Below, piece by piece: positions 8,296 to 18,116 of a stretch of DNA of 64,000 nucleotides. Below the pieces are notes generated by a model, which saw only the letters and a list, made by a program, of their open reading frames with translations, was not told the DNA's origin and made no database searches. The stretch comes from Flavobacterium jejuense (GTDB lineage: Bacteria; Bacteroidota; Bacteroidia; Flavobacteriales; Flavobacteriaceae). The DNA lies in assembly GCF_006491595.2 (NCBI RefSeq), contig NZ_VEVQ02000004.1, positions 62,001 through 126,000 on the forward strand, read 5' to 3'. Within the stretch, counting starts at the first letter, position 1. Each line of letters begins with the position of its first letter. A program made the translations under genes and the position numbers.

Positions 8296-10056
8296 TTACA
8301 ATTGTTTTTCTAGGTCGGAAATTAAACTTACTGCTTTTTCGAAGTCTTGCTTCATTGCTACTTCTGTGGCTGGAGCATATCTAGCAAATTCGCAATCATT
8401 CATTAATTGAATAAATTGCTGTATCGTTTCTGGTTGTGCTTTTTTATTCTCTAATATTTCTTGAATATTCTCCTTACTCATTTCTGAAGTTTCAATGTGC
8501 AATTTGGCTTTTAGGAAATTGTGTAATGCTCTTTCCATTGCCATGTAAAATGGAATTTTATTACCCATTTGTTTTTTAGCTTCTGAAAGATATTTTTTGG
8601 CTAACTTATTATTTCTTCTGATTTTATTTCCAAATTCATCTGCATCAATCGCTTCTTTTTTCTTTCTAGCTAAGACTATTATTGGAATAAATAAAAACGG
8701 AGCTAATACTAATCCATAAAATAATTGAGTGCCAAAAAAGGCTGTTCTTTCTTTTGGAACAAAATCTGATTTTAATTTGATAAATTGAAACGTATTGTTT
8801 TTTACAACCTGTTGCTTATTCGTATCATTTTGAACCACATCTTGTTTAGTAGAAGTAAAGTTTGGATTATCTAAAACGTCTATCGTAATCTCATCTGAGG
8901 TGATTGTTTTGTATGATTTTGTATTCAAATCAAAATAAGAAAAATCAATTGGTTTTAGCGTATATTTTCCTTTAAATTGAGGAATAATAGTGTATTTATC
9001 GGAGATTTTTCCATTCATTCCAGACAAAGGAGTATTCACTTCTTCTTTGTGTTCTGGGTCGAAAATTTCAAAAGAACTTGGAAATTCTGTTTTTGGTAAT
9101 GTAAACAATTTTAAATTACCTGTTCCTGTTACACTGATTTCAAGATCTAATGATTCACCACTTTTCAACTCTGTTTTGGAAGGTTTTACCTCAAAATTGA
9201 ATTTCCCAACTGCACCTGCAAAACTAAGTGGTTTCCCTTCTTCTGGTAACGATTTAACGTTTAATGTTTTGGCTCCAGCCGAAATCGTTTTTGTGACTGA
9301 TTTATATTCTGGTTCTAAAAAGAAATTTCTTCTTCCTGTAGGCACATCAATATCTAAATTAATCGTTAATGGTTCTAATGCTTTGGTTCCTACTTCTTGA
9401 GGATAAAGAATAACCTTTCTCCAAACCACTAAAGCATAATCTTTTCCGTCATACTTTCCTTGAACAGCTTGTAGTTTATCAATATTAATTTGTTGGCTCC
9501 AAAACCCGTTATATTTAGGGTTCTCTACCTCTTGTACATTTCTAACTTGAAATCTTGGATTAAAGTATAGTTTGTAAACAACCGTTACAGGTTCGTTTAA
9601 ATAAGGGTTTCCATTTGAAACTTCTGCTACTAAATGAACACCCTCACCTACTTTGTAATCTGGATCATTTGGGTCTTTAGGTAATTCTACAGCATCAGTT
9701 ACTGCCACTGTCACTGGTTGCGTTTTATATGTTTGTCCATCAAACTCAATTACACCTTGCTTAATAGTTATTGTCCCTTTTTGAGTAGGTTGTAAAACAT
9801 AGGTATAACTTCTACTAAAAGACTTTACTCCATTAACCCAAGAAAAGTTTGTGGATTGAAAAGGACCACCTACTAGTCTAAAGCCTTCGAAATTTGGTGC
9901 TTGAAAATTATCACCATCTTCATTAATTGCAAAAGTTACTTGCAAACGCTCATTTAACCCAATAGTAGATTTACTGACTTTTGCTTCAAATTTAATTTCT
10001 TGAGCTAAAAAAGCCGTTTGAACAAAAAGTAATAGTACAATAAAATACTGTTTCAT
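8296..10056 (-). CDS. batD: BatD: large periplasmic protein with C-terminal membrane anchor
   Basis: I choose ATG 10056, which gives a clean signal peptide (MKQYFIVLLLFVQTAFLAQ) and lies one base after the batC stop; a longer in-frame ORF begins at 10089 but would place the signal peptide internally. The 586-residue protein has an Ig-like beta-rich periplasmic region with the BatD opening (IKFEAKVSKSTIGLNERLQVTF), a membrane segment near residues 440-460 and a cytoplasmic helical tail. It sits between batC and batE in the order usual for the operon. Confidence 0.92.
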   Translation of the reverse strand: MKQYFIVLLLFVQTAFLAQEIKFEAKVSKSTIGLNERLQVTFAINEDGDNFQAPNFEGFRLVGGPFQSTNFSWVNGVKSFSRSYTYVLQPTQKGTITIKQGVIEFDGQTYKTQPVTVAVTDAVELPKDPNDPDYKVGEGVHLVAEVSNGNPYLNEPVTVVYKLYFNPRFQVRNVQEVENPKYNGFWSQQINIDKLQAVQGKYDGKDYALVVWRKVILYPQEVGTKALEPLTINLDIDVPTGRRNFFLEPEYKSVTKTISAGAKTLNVKSLPEEGKPLSFAGAVGKFNFEVKPSKTELKSGESLDLEISVTGTGNLKLFTLPKTEFPSSFEIFDPEHKEEVNTPLSGMNGKISDKYTIIPQFKGKYTLKPIDFSYFDLNTKSYKTITSDEITIDVLDNPNFTSTKQDVVQNDTNKQQVVKNNTFQFIKLKSDFVPKERTAFFGTQLFYGLVLAPFLFIPIIVLARKKKEAIDADEFGNKIRRNNKLAKKYLSEAKKQMGNKIPFYMAMERALHNFLKAKLHIETSEMSKENIQEILENKKAQPETIQQFIQLMNDCEFARYAPATEVAMKQDFEKAVSLISDLEKQL

Positions 10057-10057
10057 T

Positions 10058-10861
10058 TTACCAATCTTTTTCATTTGTTGCAGGAACACCTTTTACCTTT
10101 TTTTCATTTAACTTATCTTGTATTTTTTTCTCAGCATTATTTACAGCATCTAACAAGTTTTCTATTTGTTGCTTATTAACACCAGAAGGTTTTGGGTTTC
10201 CTTTATCATCTTCTTTTTTCTCTCCGTCTTGCTTGTCTTTTTTATCATCACCTTCTTTTTTCTTATCGTCTTTATCTCCTTTATCTGAGTCTTTTTTGTC
10301 TTTATCTTTTCCGTTGTCTTGCTTGTCCTTTTTATCTTGACCATCTTCTTTCTTATCCTGATTTTTCTGGTCTTGATCTTTATTTTTATCCTTGTCTTTG
10401 TCCTTATCTTTATTCTTATCGTCTTTAGGAGGATTTTCTTTTTGTTTTTTCTTTGCTAAAGCATAATTATAACGCGTTTCTTCGTCTAATGGATCATTAC
10501 GCAAGGCATTTTTGTAAGCTTCTGCTGCAGCTCCATAATTTTCTTCACGCATTAAAGAGTTTCCTAAATTATGAAAAGCCTTATGTTTCTCTTCTTTAGT
10601 TTTAGCCGATTCGACAGCATTTAAAAACTTATATTTAGCTTCACTAGGTTGGTTCTGTCTATAGATACTATTTCCTAGATTATAATTAGCCACCGCTTTC
10701 TTCTCTTCATTGTTAGATTGCGAAATTCTAAAATCACTTTCGGCAGATGAATAGTTTTTTGTGCTAAATAATTCTGTTCCTTCAAATAAATTTTTGTCTT
10801 TATTTTGACTAAAAAGTATTGAAGTGATACATAATGCTATTGTAATAATTATCCTTTGCAT
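10058..10861 (-). CDS. batC: BatC: TPR protein with a Lys/Asp-rich repeat tail
   Basis: This ORF has a signal peptide (MQRIIITIALCITSILFSQ), TPR repeats (about residues 20-135, e.g. HKAFHNLGNSLMREENYGAAAEAYKNAL), and then roughly 90 residues of low-complexity Lys/Asp/Gln repeats before a short C-terminal helix. The start at 10861 lies 2 nt past the batB stop codon (10863-10865); an alternative ATG at 10873 overlaps batB by 11 nt. The charged repeat tail is a known oddity of BatC-type proteins and is prone to length change by slippage. Confidence 0.9.
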   Translation of the reverse strand: MQRIIITIALCITSILFSQNKDKNLFEGTELFSTKNYSSAESDFRISQSNNEEKKAVANYNLGNSIYRQNQPSEAKYKFLNAVESAKTKEEKHKAFHNLGNSLMREENYGAAAEAYKNALRNDPLDEETRYNYALAKKKQKENPPKDDKNKDKDKDKDKNKDQDQKNQDKKEDGQDKKDKQDNGKDKDKKDSDKGDKDDKKKEGDDKKDKQDGEKKEDDKGNPKPSGVNKQQIENLLDAVNNAEKKIQDKLNEKKVKGVPATNEKDW

Positions 10862-10862
10862 A

Positions 10863-11900
10863 CTATCTTTCATTAAATAAGTTCAATTTTTGTAACCAAG
10901 CTGTTTTTCTCTCTAAAAAGAAAATATCTATTAATAAAAGAAAAAAAGCAATGCCTATAAACCATTGATATTGGGTTTGATATTCTGCTATTTCTTGTGA
11001 TTCAAACTCTGTTTTTTCTATGTTATCTAACACATTTTTTACTTGTTCTAAAACCTGTTTGGTATTATTTCCTTCGATATAAGTTCCTTTGGTGTTTTGA
11101 GCAATATTTTGAAGAATATCTGGGTTAAGCTTAGTAATCACAACTTCTCCCTGATTGTCTTTTTTATATTCTGCAATAACACCATTGTCTCCTTTTATAG
11201 GAATGGGTCCTCCATTTACAGTTCCAACTCCAATTGTTGTGATTTTAATTCCTTTTTCTTTAGCAATTTCACTTGCCTCATCGGCTCCATCTCCATGATC
11301 TTCTCCATCGGAAACCAAAATAATCAATTTACTTGTATCTTGAGCATCGAAAAAAGTGGTTGCTAAATTAATAGCATCATTTAAAGCTGTTCCTTGTGAT
11401 GAAACCATGTTGGTATTCATGTTTTGCAAATACATTTTTGCAATACTATAATCGGTTGTCATAGGTAAAACTGGATAAGCACTTCCTGCATAACCTACAA
11501 TTCCTATTCTATCATTTCCTAAACTATTAATAATTTGACTTATCAATTGCTTTGATTTTTCTAAACGACTTGGAGCAATATCTTCTGCCAGCATACTTTT
11601 TGAAATATCTAAAGCAAAAACAATATCAATACCTTGTCTTTTAACCGTTTCAATTTTTGTTCCTATTTTTGGATTAACCAATGCTAATATAAGTCCCGTT
11701 AAGGCTAGTAATACAGTAACAAATTTTAAAGTAGGCTTAAAAATTGATTTTGTAGGGCTTAACTTTTTTATTAATTCTAAATCACCAAATTCTTTTTGTT
11801 TTTTCTTTTTCCAATATACCTGAAATAAGAATAACAGTACTAACACTGGAAGTACTAGTAATAAATATAATAATATTGGTTCTTCTAACTTATGATACAT
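10863..11900 (-). CDS. batB: BatB: von Willebrand A domain membrane protein
   Basis: A 345-residue protein with two N-terminal membrane segments (about 10-30 and 58-78), a VWA domain with the metal-binding MIDAS motif DISKSMLAEDIAPSR (DxSxS) and the later acidic loop LVSDGEDHGDGA, and a C-terminal membrane helix (YQWFIGIAFFLLLIDIFF). The VWA domain would face the periplasm. It lies 12 nt after batA, with which it is paralogous. Confidence 0.93.
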   Translation of the reverse strand: MYHKLEEPILLYLLLVLPVLVLLFLFQVYWKKKKQKEFGDLELIKKLSPTKSIFKPTLKFVTVLLALTGLILALVNPKIGTKIETVKRQGIDIVFALDISKSMLAEDIAPSRLEKSKQLISQIINSLGNDRIGIVGYAGSAYPVLPMTTDYSIAKMYLQNMNTNMVSSQGTALNDAINLATTFFDAQDTSKLIILVSDGEDHGDGADEASEIAKEKGIKITTIGVGTVNGGPIPIKGDNGVIAEYKKDNQGEVVITKLNPDILQNIAQNTKGTYIEGNNTKQVLEQVKNVLDNIEKTEFESQEIAEYQTQYQWFIGIAFFLLLIDIFFLERKTAWLQKLNLFNER

Positions 11901-11912
11901 TTTCTTATTTTT

Positions 11913-12917
11913 TTAAACAAACCCTTTAAAAATAGTGTTTCTTAAAGTAATTTCTATCAGTAATAATGCAAAAGCAAACCAAACAAAAGGTTTGAATTTT
12001 TCGTCATAGTTGAAATATTTTTTTTCTTCTATTTCCGTTGTTTCAAGCTTATTTATTTCTGCATAAATTTCTTCTAATTTCTTATTATTCGTTGCTCTGA
12101 AGTATTTTCCGTCAGTCGTTTTTGCAATTTCTTTCATTAAATCTTCGTCAATTTCAACTTTCATGTTTCGAAATAAAAATTGTCCGTTTGAAGCTTTAGC
12201 ATAAGGAAAAGGAGCCATTCCGTTTGTTCCTATTCCAATAGTATAAACTTTTATACCATATTGTTCTGCAATATTTGCTGCCATTCTAGGGTCGATTGTT
12301 CCTGCATTGTTTACACCATCAGTCAATAAAATAATAATTCTACTTTTTGCTTTACTATCTTTTAATCTATTGATTGCTGTTGCTAATCCGACACCAATTC
12401 CTGTTCCATCTGCAATAACAGAATCGTCATATTCTACTGTTTTTAGAGATTGTAAAACCACTGTTTTATCAGACGTGACAGGTGTTCTTGTATAACTTTC
12501 TCCTGCATAAACTACTAAACCAATTCTATCGTTAATTCTGTCTTCCACAAATTTTGCAGCCACTCTTTTTAAAGCGTCTAACCGGTTTGGCTTTAAATCT
12601 TTGGCTAACATACTTCCGGAAACATCGATTGCCATTACAATATCTATTCCTCTTGTTGTTCTTGATTTTGCAGTTACATCAACACTTCTTGGTCTTGCTA
12701 AAGCTACTATAATTGCTGACAAAGCCAACATTCTTAATACAAAAAGCGCTGGTTTTATTTTTGATAGTATCGTTTTACTATTTGCAAAAGGAGCTAATGA
12801 ACTCATTTTAATAGTTGCAGTATGTTTTTTCCTAGAATAAACATACCAAGCTATTGCAATTGGCAAAGCCAAAAACAACCAGAAAAATTCAGGATGTAAA
12901 AAAGTTACATTTTTCAT
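11913..12917 (-). CDS. batA: BatA: von Willebrand A domain membrane protein
   Basis: A paralogue of BatB: 334 residues, N-terminal membrane segment (FFWLFLALPIAIAWYVYSRKK), second segment near 60-75, a VWA domain with intact MIDAS (MAIDVSGSMLAKDLKPNR) and LLTDGVNNAG, and a C-terminal membrane helix. Its ATG overlaps the stop of the upstream 540-aa gene by 4 nt (ATGA), implying translational coupling within the Bat operon. Confidence 0.94.
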   Translation of the reverse strand: MKNVTFLHPEFFWLFLALPIAIAWYVYSRKKHTATIKMSSLAPFANSKTILSKIKPALFVLRMLALSAIIVALARPRSVDVTAKSRTTRGIDIVMAIDVSGSMLAKDLKPNRLDALKRVAAKFVEDRINDRIGLVVYAGESYTRTPVTSDKTVVLQSLKTVEYDDSVIADGTGIGVGLATAINRLKDSKAKSRIIILLTDGVNNAGTIDPRMAANIAEQYGIKVYTIGIGTNGMAPFPYAKASNGQFLFRNMKVEIDEDLMKEIAKTTDGKYFRATNNKKLEEIYAEINKLETTEIEEKKYFNYDEKFKPFVWFAFALLLIEITLRNTIFKGFV

Positions 12918-14536
12918 TTCTCTGCAGTTTTTCTAAGTTCGACAGAAGTGATTACTCTTTCCATAATTTGTTTTGCATATTCATCGTCATTTTTATAGAT
13001 AAGGAAAAGTTCTTGTACTCCACCTGGTTGAGAAAAAACATATAATTCGTAATTCATTTGTTGATTTTCCTTATCAATAGGATTAGTTACTGTAAAACTA
13101 CCAAATGCTTTTTTACCAGTTAACCCTTTTGGGTCTTCATAATCTTCTTCTTTTACAGTAATGTTTTTTGCCCCAAACGACTCCATATTTTTTAAATCAT
13201 ATTCCACAACACGACTTAAGTCTACCGTAGTTGTATCTTTATAAGCAGTTGTATTCAAAGTAATTGAAAAGTTATCCAATACACTTCCATAAGTAAATTT
13301 AGCTGTAGCTTTTACATGAGCTGGTAGATTAGTTTGAATACGTTCATCTGAAACTCGTTTTAAAACCTTAGGCGTTGAGATAATTATTGCTGGATCACCA
13401 TATTCTGAAGAAACCCATTCCTCATTTAATAAAGATTTTGCATTGTGACCCAACCAATTTTCTCTAATATAATCTGTTCCTTTAGAAATTCCTATAAAAA
13501 CACCACCCAGAATTACTAAGAAAAGGACTAATGATAACGGAATGAATATTCGTTTTAATTTTTGAGAACGATTTCTTTTTCTTTTTAATTCCTCAGTAAA
13601 CAAATTTTCTTTTTCTTCATCTGTTCTTGGAATAGCTTTATCCAAAGAAATTAAGAACGAATCCACCATTTTCTTATCGTTTTCAATTTCAAAGTCTAAT
13701 GGTTTTGATTTGGCAAACTTAACCAAATCGGCATTTGACATAACTTTTTTAAATTTTTCTAAAATATCTTGACTTAGCTTAATTTTTCTCTTTTTTATAG
13801 TGCTTTTCAATGTTTGAAACAACTCATTAGAAGTACTTTCCATAGCGTGAATTTCAACAGCCTCTTCTAGATAATATCTAGTTATATCTGTCAATTCAGA
13901 ATAATACGCTTTTGTTTCTCCTTTTTGCCAAAGTTCTTTGCCTTCTAAATTTTGTAATTGTGATAATGCTTTTTCAATTGGTGAAGCAAACAATATTTCG
14001 TCTTCTTCATTCTTTTTAATTTGTTTCTTTTTGATGAAATAATATGCTAAAATCCCAATTCCAATAATAGCAATTAATCCTAACAGAACATACAACCAAA
14101 AATAGTCGGTTGGTTTTTCAACAGTTATAATTGACTTAATATCATACATCTGTTGTTTTAAAGTATCTACCACTACTGGATTGACTACTATTGCAAATGA
14201 ATCTGTTCGGACTGTCTTATTATTAATAATTACTTGAAGAGGAGGAATAATATATTGACCAGAATCAAATTGGGTTAACCCATATTTTTTAATTAATTCT
14301 AATTTATCGTTGTTTTTTATGGAATCTACCGGATAGGATTCTAAAATTTCTAATTGTCCAAAAAATTGTCCCTCTGGAAAAACGACTTTGTCTTTTTGAG
14401 AAACGTTTGCTTTAATCGTTAGGTTAAACTGAGAACCTATTTTAATTTGTGTTGAATCTACAGTAGATTGAATCGATTGAGAAAAAGCAATCGAAGTAAG
14501 TAACAAACAAAATAGTAATCTTATATTCTTTAACAT
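12914..14536 (-). CDS. Bat-operon membrane protein (BatD-like N-terminus, DUF4381-like middle)
   Basis: A 540-residue protein with signal peptide (MLKNIRLLFCLLLTSIAFSQ), a periplasmic BatD-like beta domain (about 20-145), a membrane segment (148-168), a cytoplasmic helical region (EKALSQLQNLEGKELWQKGETKAYY... typical of DUF4381-like Bat proteins), a second membrane segment near 320-345, and a C-terminal domain of unknown fold (about 350-540). It lies between the DUF58 gene (1-nt gap) and batA (4-nt overlap), so it belongs to the operon although it has no bat letter. I cannot identify the C-terminal domain. Confidence 0.82.
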   Translation of the reverse strand: MLKNIRLLFCLLLTSIAFSQSIQSTVDSTQIKIGSQFNLTIKANVSQKDKVVFPEGQFFGQLEILESYPVDSIKNNDKLELIKKYGLTQFDSGQYIIPPLQVIINNKTVRTDSFAIVVNPVVVDTLKQQMYDIKSIITVEKPTDYFWLYVLLGLIAIIGIGILAYYFIKKKQIKKNEEDEILFASPIEKALSQLQNLEGKELWQKGETKAYYSELTDITRYYLEEAVEIHAMESTSNELFQTLKSTIKKRKIKLSQDILEKFKKVMSNADLVKFAKSKPLDFEIENDKKMVDSFLISLDKAIPRTDEEKENLFTEELKRKRNRSQKLKRIFIPLSLVLFLVILGGVFIGISKGTDYIRENWLGHNAKSLLNEEWVSSEYGDPAIIISTPKVLKRVSDERIQTNLPAHVKATAKFTYGSVLDNFSITLNTTAYKDTTTVDLSRVVEYDLKNMESFGAKNITVKEEDYEDPKGLTGKKAFGSFTVTNPIDKENQQMNYELYVFSQPGGVQELFLIYKNDDEYAKQIMERVITSVELRKTAEK

Positions 14537-14537
14537 C

Positions 14538-15404
14538 TTAATTTCTTGCTTTAAAATAGCCTAATAATTTGGTAACATAACTTTCATCAACTCTTGTACT
14601 CACTGTTCCCGCACCACATTTTGAGAAAATTTCAGTAAAATATTTTACATTCTCCTTATAATACTTTTCGTAATTCATACGAACACTTTTTGAACTTGTA
14701 TCTACTAAAAAGGATTCTCCTGTTTCTGCATCAAGCATATTTACCATACCAAGGTTTGGTATTGATTCTTCTCGTTTATCAAAAACTCTAATGCCTGTTA
14801 AATCATGTTTCTTTGAAGCAATCTTTAAAGTCTGTTCATATTCCTTTATCATAAAATCGGAAATCAAAAAGACAATTGCCTTTTTCTTCATCACACTTGA
14901 TAAAAATTTTAAGGCTTGAGCCAAATTGGTTTTCTTGCTTTTAGGTTTGAACTCTATTAACTCTCTTATGATTCTTAGAACGTGGGATTTCCCTTTTTTA
15001 GGAGGAATAAATAATTCAATTTCATCGGAAAATAAAATTAAACCTACTTTATCGTTATTTTGAGTAGACGAAAAGGCTAAAGTAGCTGCGATTTCAGTTA
15101 CAATTTCGTTCTTAAATTGATTTTTTGATCCAAAAGACTCAGAACCACTGCAATCTACCATAAGCATCATGGTTAACTCTCGTTCTTCTTCAAAAACCTT
15201 TACATAGGGTTCGTTGTAACGAGCAGTAACATTCCAGTCAATAGCACGAACATCATCACCATATTGATATTGACGTACTTCGGAAAAAGTCATCCCTCTT
15301 CCTTTGAAAGAAGTATGGTATTCCCCTGAGAAGATATGATCGCTCAATCTTCTGGTTTTTATTTCTATTTTTCTAACTTTTTTGAGTATCTCTTTCGTTT
15401 CCAT
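14538..15404 (-). CDS. DUF58 domain protein of the Bat operon
   Basis: 288 residues, soluble. The N-terminal segment SGEYHTSFKGRGMTFSEVRQYQYGDDVRAIDWNVTARYNEPYVK is the defining DUF58 motif; the rest forms a VWA-like fold (MMLMVDCSGSESFGS) in which the MIDAS motif is partly kept (DCSGS). DUF58 proteins regularly pair with MoxR ATPases, which are thought to act as chaperones for VWA partners. It is separated from moxR by an 82-nt spacer filled with an imperfect mirrored CAGT repeat. Confidence 0.92.
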   Translation of the reverse strand: METKEILKKVRKIEIKTRRLSDHIFSGEYHTSFKGRGMTFSEVRQYQYGDDVRAIDWNVTARYNEPYVKVFEEERELTMMLMVDCSGSESFGSKNQFKNEIVTEIAATLAFSSTQNNDKVGLILFSDEIELFIPPKKGKSHVLRIIRELIEFKPKSKKTNLAQALKFLSSVMKKKAIVFLISDFMIKEYEQTLKIASKKHDLTGIRVFDKREESIPNLGMVNMLDAETGESFLVDTSSKSVRMNYEKYYKENVKYFTEIFSKCGAGTVSTRVDESYVTKLLGYFKARN

Positions 15405-15486
15405 TCTTTTAGTGTTCAGTGATCAGTTATAAGTGATCAGTATAATTGTGAAACCGCATACTGTTACTGTTTACTGCCAACTAATT

Positions 15487-16497
15487 TTAAGGTACTTCAA
15501 CTTCGTTTACTATTTTATTAATAATATCAACTGAAGTAATGTTTTCCGCTTCCGCTTCATAAGTAATACCTATTCTGTGACGTAAAACATCATGAACTAC
15601 AGCTCTAACATCTTCTGGAATTACATATCCTCTACGTTTAATGAAAGCATAACACTTAGCAGCTGTTGCTAAATTGATACTTCCACGAGGAGAAGAACCA
15701 AAACTAATAAGCGGTTTTAAACTTTCTAATTTATATTTTTCAGGATAACGTGTTGCAAAAATAATATCTAAAATATATTTTTCAATTTTTTCATCCATAT
15801 ACACTTCCCTAACTGCTTGTTGCGCTCTAAGGATTTGTTCTATTGAAACCACTTGATTTACTTTTTCGAAAGAGCCTGATAAATTTTGACGAATTACTAA
15901 GCGTTCGTCTTCCATTTTAGGATAATCAATAACTGTTTTTAGCATGAAACGGTCAACTTGCGCTTCAGGTAAAGGATAAGTTCCTTCTTGTTCTACTGGA
16001 TTTTGAGTAGCCATTACTAGGAAAGGTTTGTCCAGTTTAAAAGTAGTATCTCCAATAGTAACTTGTTTTTCCTGCATTGCTTCAAGTAAAGCTGATTGTA
16101 CTTTGGCTGGAGCACGATTAATCTCATCAGCTAACACAAAGTTAGCAAAGATTGGTCCTTTTTTTATAGTAAAATCATTTTCCTTGATATTGTAAATCAT
16201 CGTTCCTACAACGTCTGCAGGTAATAAATCCGGTGTAAACTGAATTCTACTAAACGAGCCATGTACTGCTTGTGAAAGGGTATTAATGGCTAATGTTTTT
16301 GCAAGTCCAGGAACACCTTCTAATAAAATATGTCCTTGACCTAAAAGCCCAATTAATAATCTTTCAATCATGTGTTTTTGGCCTACAATTACCTTATTCA
16401 TTTCCATTGTCAATAAATCGACAAAAGCACTTTCTCTTTCAATTTTTTCATTAATCGCTCTAATATCTAGAGTGGCAGTATTTTCTTCCATTTTCAA
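15487..16497 (-). CDS. MoxR family AAA+ ATPase, first gene of the Bat operon
   Basis: 336 residues with Walker A (HILLEGVPGLAKT), Walker B (FVLADEINRAP), and the sensor region VMATQNPVEQEGTYPLPEAQVDRF, all standard for the MoxR family. The C-terminal lid is helical. The annotated start (MKMEENTATLD) could equally be the second Met, at 16491. By family knowledge it is an ATP-driven chaperone acting on the VWA proteins encoded downstream. The region upstream (16498-16700) must hold the operon promoter, but I could not find a good TTG/TAnnTTTG pair in it. Confidence 0.95.
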   Translation of the reverse strand: MKMEENTATLDIRAINEKIERESAFVDLLTMEMNKVIVGQKHMIERLLIGLLGQGHILLEGVPGLAKTLAINTLSQAVHGSFSRIQFTPDLLPADVVGTMIYNIKENDFTIKKGPIFANFVLADEINRAPAKVQSALLEAMQEKQVTIGDTTFKLDKPFLVMATQNPVEQEGTYPLPEAQVDRFMLKTVIDYPKMEDERLVIRQNLSGSFEKVNQVVSIEQILRAQQAVREVYMDEKIEKYILDIIFATRYPEKYKLESLKPLISFGSSPRGSINLATAAKCYAFIKRRGYVIPEDVRAVVHDVLRHRIGITYEAEAENITSVDIINKIVNEVEVP

Positions 16498-16723
16498 TTT
16501 ATTTTAGTTCAAATTTTAAAAAAAAATTTAACAATTCAAAATTGAAAATTTATTTAGGACTACGATGTTAACATTGCGTTAAAAAAATTAAGTTTAGTCC
16601 TTATTTAAGCCTTATTTATGATTTTGTTTTTATAGTTTTAAGATTTTTTGCAATAAAAGTTAACTTTCAAGCAATAAACAATTTCTAATCAATACTTTCC
16701 TGATTCCTGTTATTTTATTAAAA
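16498..16723. other. intergenic region upstream of moxR
   Basis: About 225 nt of very AT-rich sequence between the terminator of the DUF3103-like gene and the moxR start. It contains short AATTTT-rich imperfect repeats next to the moxR start and a GTTAAC/GTTAA pair near 16567-16582. I see no coding frame and no confident promoter. Confidence 0.5.
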
Positions 16724-16756
16724 CAAAAAAAGCACATTTTAAAAATGTGCTTTTTA
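16724..16756 (-). terminator. rho-independent terminator of the DUF3103-like lipoprotein gene
   Basis: An inverted repeat AAAGCACATTTT / AAAATGTGCTTT followed on the minus strand by a T-rich run, 20 nt past the stop at 16776. Confidence 0.85.
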
Positions 16757-16775
16757 AACTAACTCATATTAATTT

Positions 16776-17876
16776 CTACAATGTTTCGAAAGAATATGTA
16801 ATTGAGGCATTATTGCTAGCTCCTTTTTTTAATTGGGTTACATTTTGCTTTCTAATAATGTAATATTGATCAATTTCATCATCTGAATCTGTTGACCAAC
16901 TTCCTTTTATTTCATTCAAAACGGATGTTATTGTATTTACAACAAATGGAGTCCAAACTACATCACCTGTTCCTAAAGTTACTCCTGTTCCTATTGCTTG
17001 AACAACAATATTTATTACAGATGCATAATTGAATCCTGAATCTTCTTCCATGATAATCATAGTTGCAGCATTTCTTGTATGTTCATTCCAAAAAACAAAA
17101 GGTTGTTCTGGTGTATACAGCACATTTTTCTTTTTAATATATGGCATCTGTAAAACTCTAAGTGGAGGAACAGATGGGTCGTTAAAGTTTTTATCAAAAT
17201 TAAATACTATTGCATAAATTTCAGGATTTCCTTTAAACCAAGGCTCTTGAATATCTGATAATTTTACTGAATCTATTTTATTAAAATCTACTGCAGTAGA
17301 TTTATCAGAAGCAGTATTAGTTACAGCATAATCAAACCCTCTACTCTTAAGTTCTTCATTGAATGAATTCATATTTTTTTGGAATTCAAATTTTCCATGT
17401 TGATCTATAAAAAGCATTGGTTTATCACTTGGTTTTAATGCATCAACGACTATTTTATTTCCATTAATATCTACTCCATACAATTTTTTAACATTGTCGT
17501 CAATTGGGACAAAAAGAATTTGTAAGTCGTTTAAAAAATTCGAGTTCATTTTTTCTTGATTGTATACAAAGCATTCTAAAATACCTTCTTTTTTAATCTC
17601 TGATGAAATGAATTCTTCATTATTCTTCATGTTTAATGATTTGAAAACATCTGTGAGTAATACTTCATTCTGATCTTTAAATTTATTATTGCTAAATAGA
17701 TTTATTCCATTATTACTTTTAATGGAATTCGCTATATATTTTGCTAATTCTATTTTATCTGGAGATAAATAACTCGATTCTTGGTTGCCTTCTTCAACAA
17801 CAGCATCGTTGTTACAGGAAAAGAAAAAAAATGATATTGCTACTACAGAAGCAACTTTTCTAAAGTAAATTTTCAT
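16776..17876 (-). CDS. lipoprotein, DUF3103-like
   Basis: 366 residues with an N-terminal lipoprotein signal (FFFFSC, Cys21). The second half (EPWFKGNPEIYAIV, LRVLQMPYIKKKNVLYTPEQPFVFWNEHTRNAATMIIMEEDSGFNY) resembles what I remember of the DUF3103 family, described mainly in Vibrio and some Bacteroidota; function unknown. It stands alone on the minus strand with its own terminator and faces an AlbA_2-type gene across a 240-nt divergent promoter region. Confidence 0.68.
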   Translation of the reverse strand: MKIYFRKVASVVAISFFFFSCNNDAVVEEGNQESSYLSPDKIELAKYIANSIKSNNGINLFSNNKFKDQNEVLLTDVFKSLNMKNNEEFISSEIKKEGILECFVYNQEKMNSNFLNDLQILFVPIDDNVKKLYGVDINGNKIVVDALKPSDKPMLFIDQHGKFEFQKNMNSFNEELKSRGFDYAVTNTASDKSTAVDFNKIDSVKLSDIQEPWFKGNPEIYAIVFNFDKNFNDPSVPPLRVLQMPYIKKKNVLYTPEQPFVFWNEHTRNAATMIIMEEDSGFNYASVINIVVQAIGTGVTLGTGDVVWTPFVVNTITSVLNEIKGSWSTDSDDEIDQYYIIRKQNVTQLKKGASNNASITYSFETL

Positions 17877-17960
17877 GATTTTAAAAGTTTTGTTAAAATA
17901 ATTTTAGGTTTTTTTATTTTTTGATAAAGTAAAACTACAACTGAAACTTAGTAATTTGGA

Positions 17961-17992
17961 TACAAGTTTTTTGCCTTTATTGTTAAAGTTTT
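17961..17992. promoter_or_regulatory. conserved 32-bp motif in a divergent intergenic region
   Basis: The stretch TACAAGTTTTTTGCCT... TTGTTAAAGTTTT recurs with only three mismatches at 23197-23228, also between divergent genes. Here it is 85 nt from the DUF3103-like start and 125 nt from the AlbA_2-type start. It may be a binding site for a shared regulator; which gene it serves is unknown. Confidence 0.45.
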
Positions 17993-18116
17993 CAATAAGA
18001 ATTAAAAGGCTGTTTGTTTTTTATAACAAAAAGAAAATCAAGATTATAATTAACTTATAAAACATTTTGAATGAGCTAAAATAAAACAGTAAATTAGTCA
18101 CAAATTATTTCTAAAA

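Noticed and set aside
10192..10428. Plus-strand ORF opposite batC
   Set aside because: It is the complement of the Lys/Asp low-complexity codons of batC, producing an artificial Leu/Tyr/Phe-rich product.
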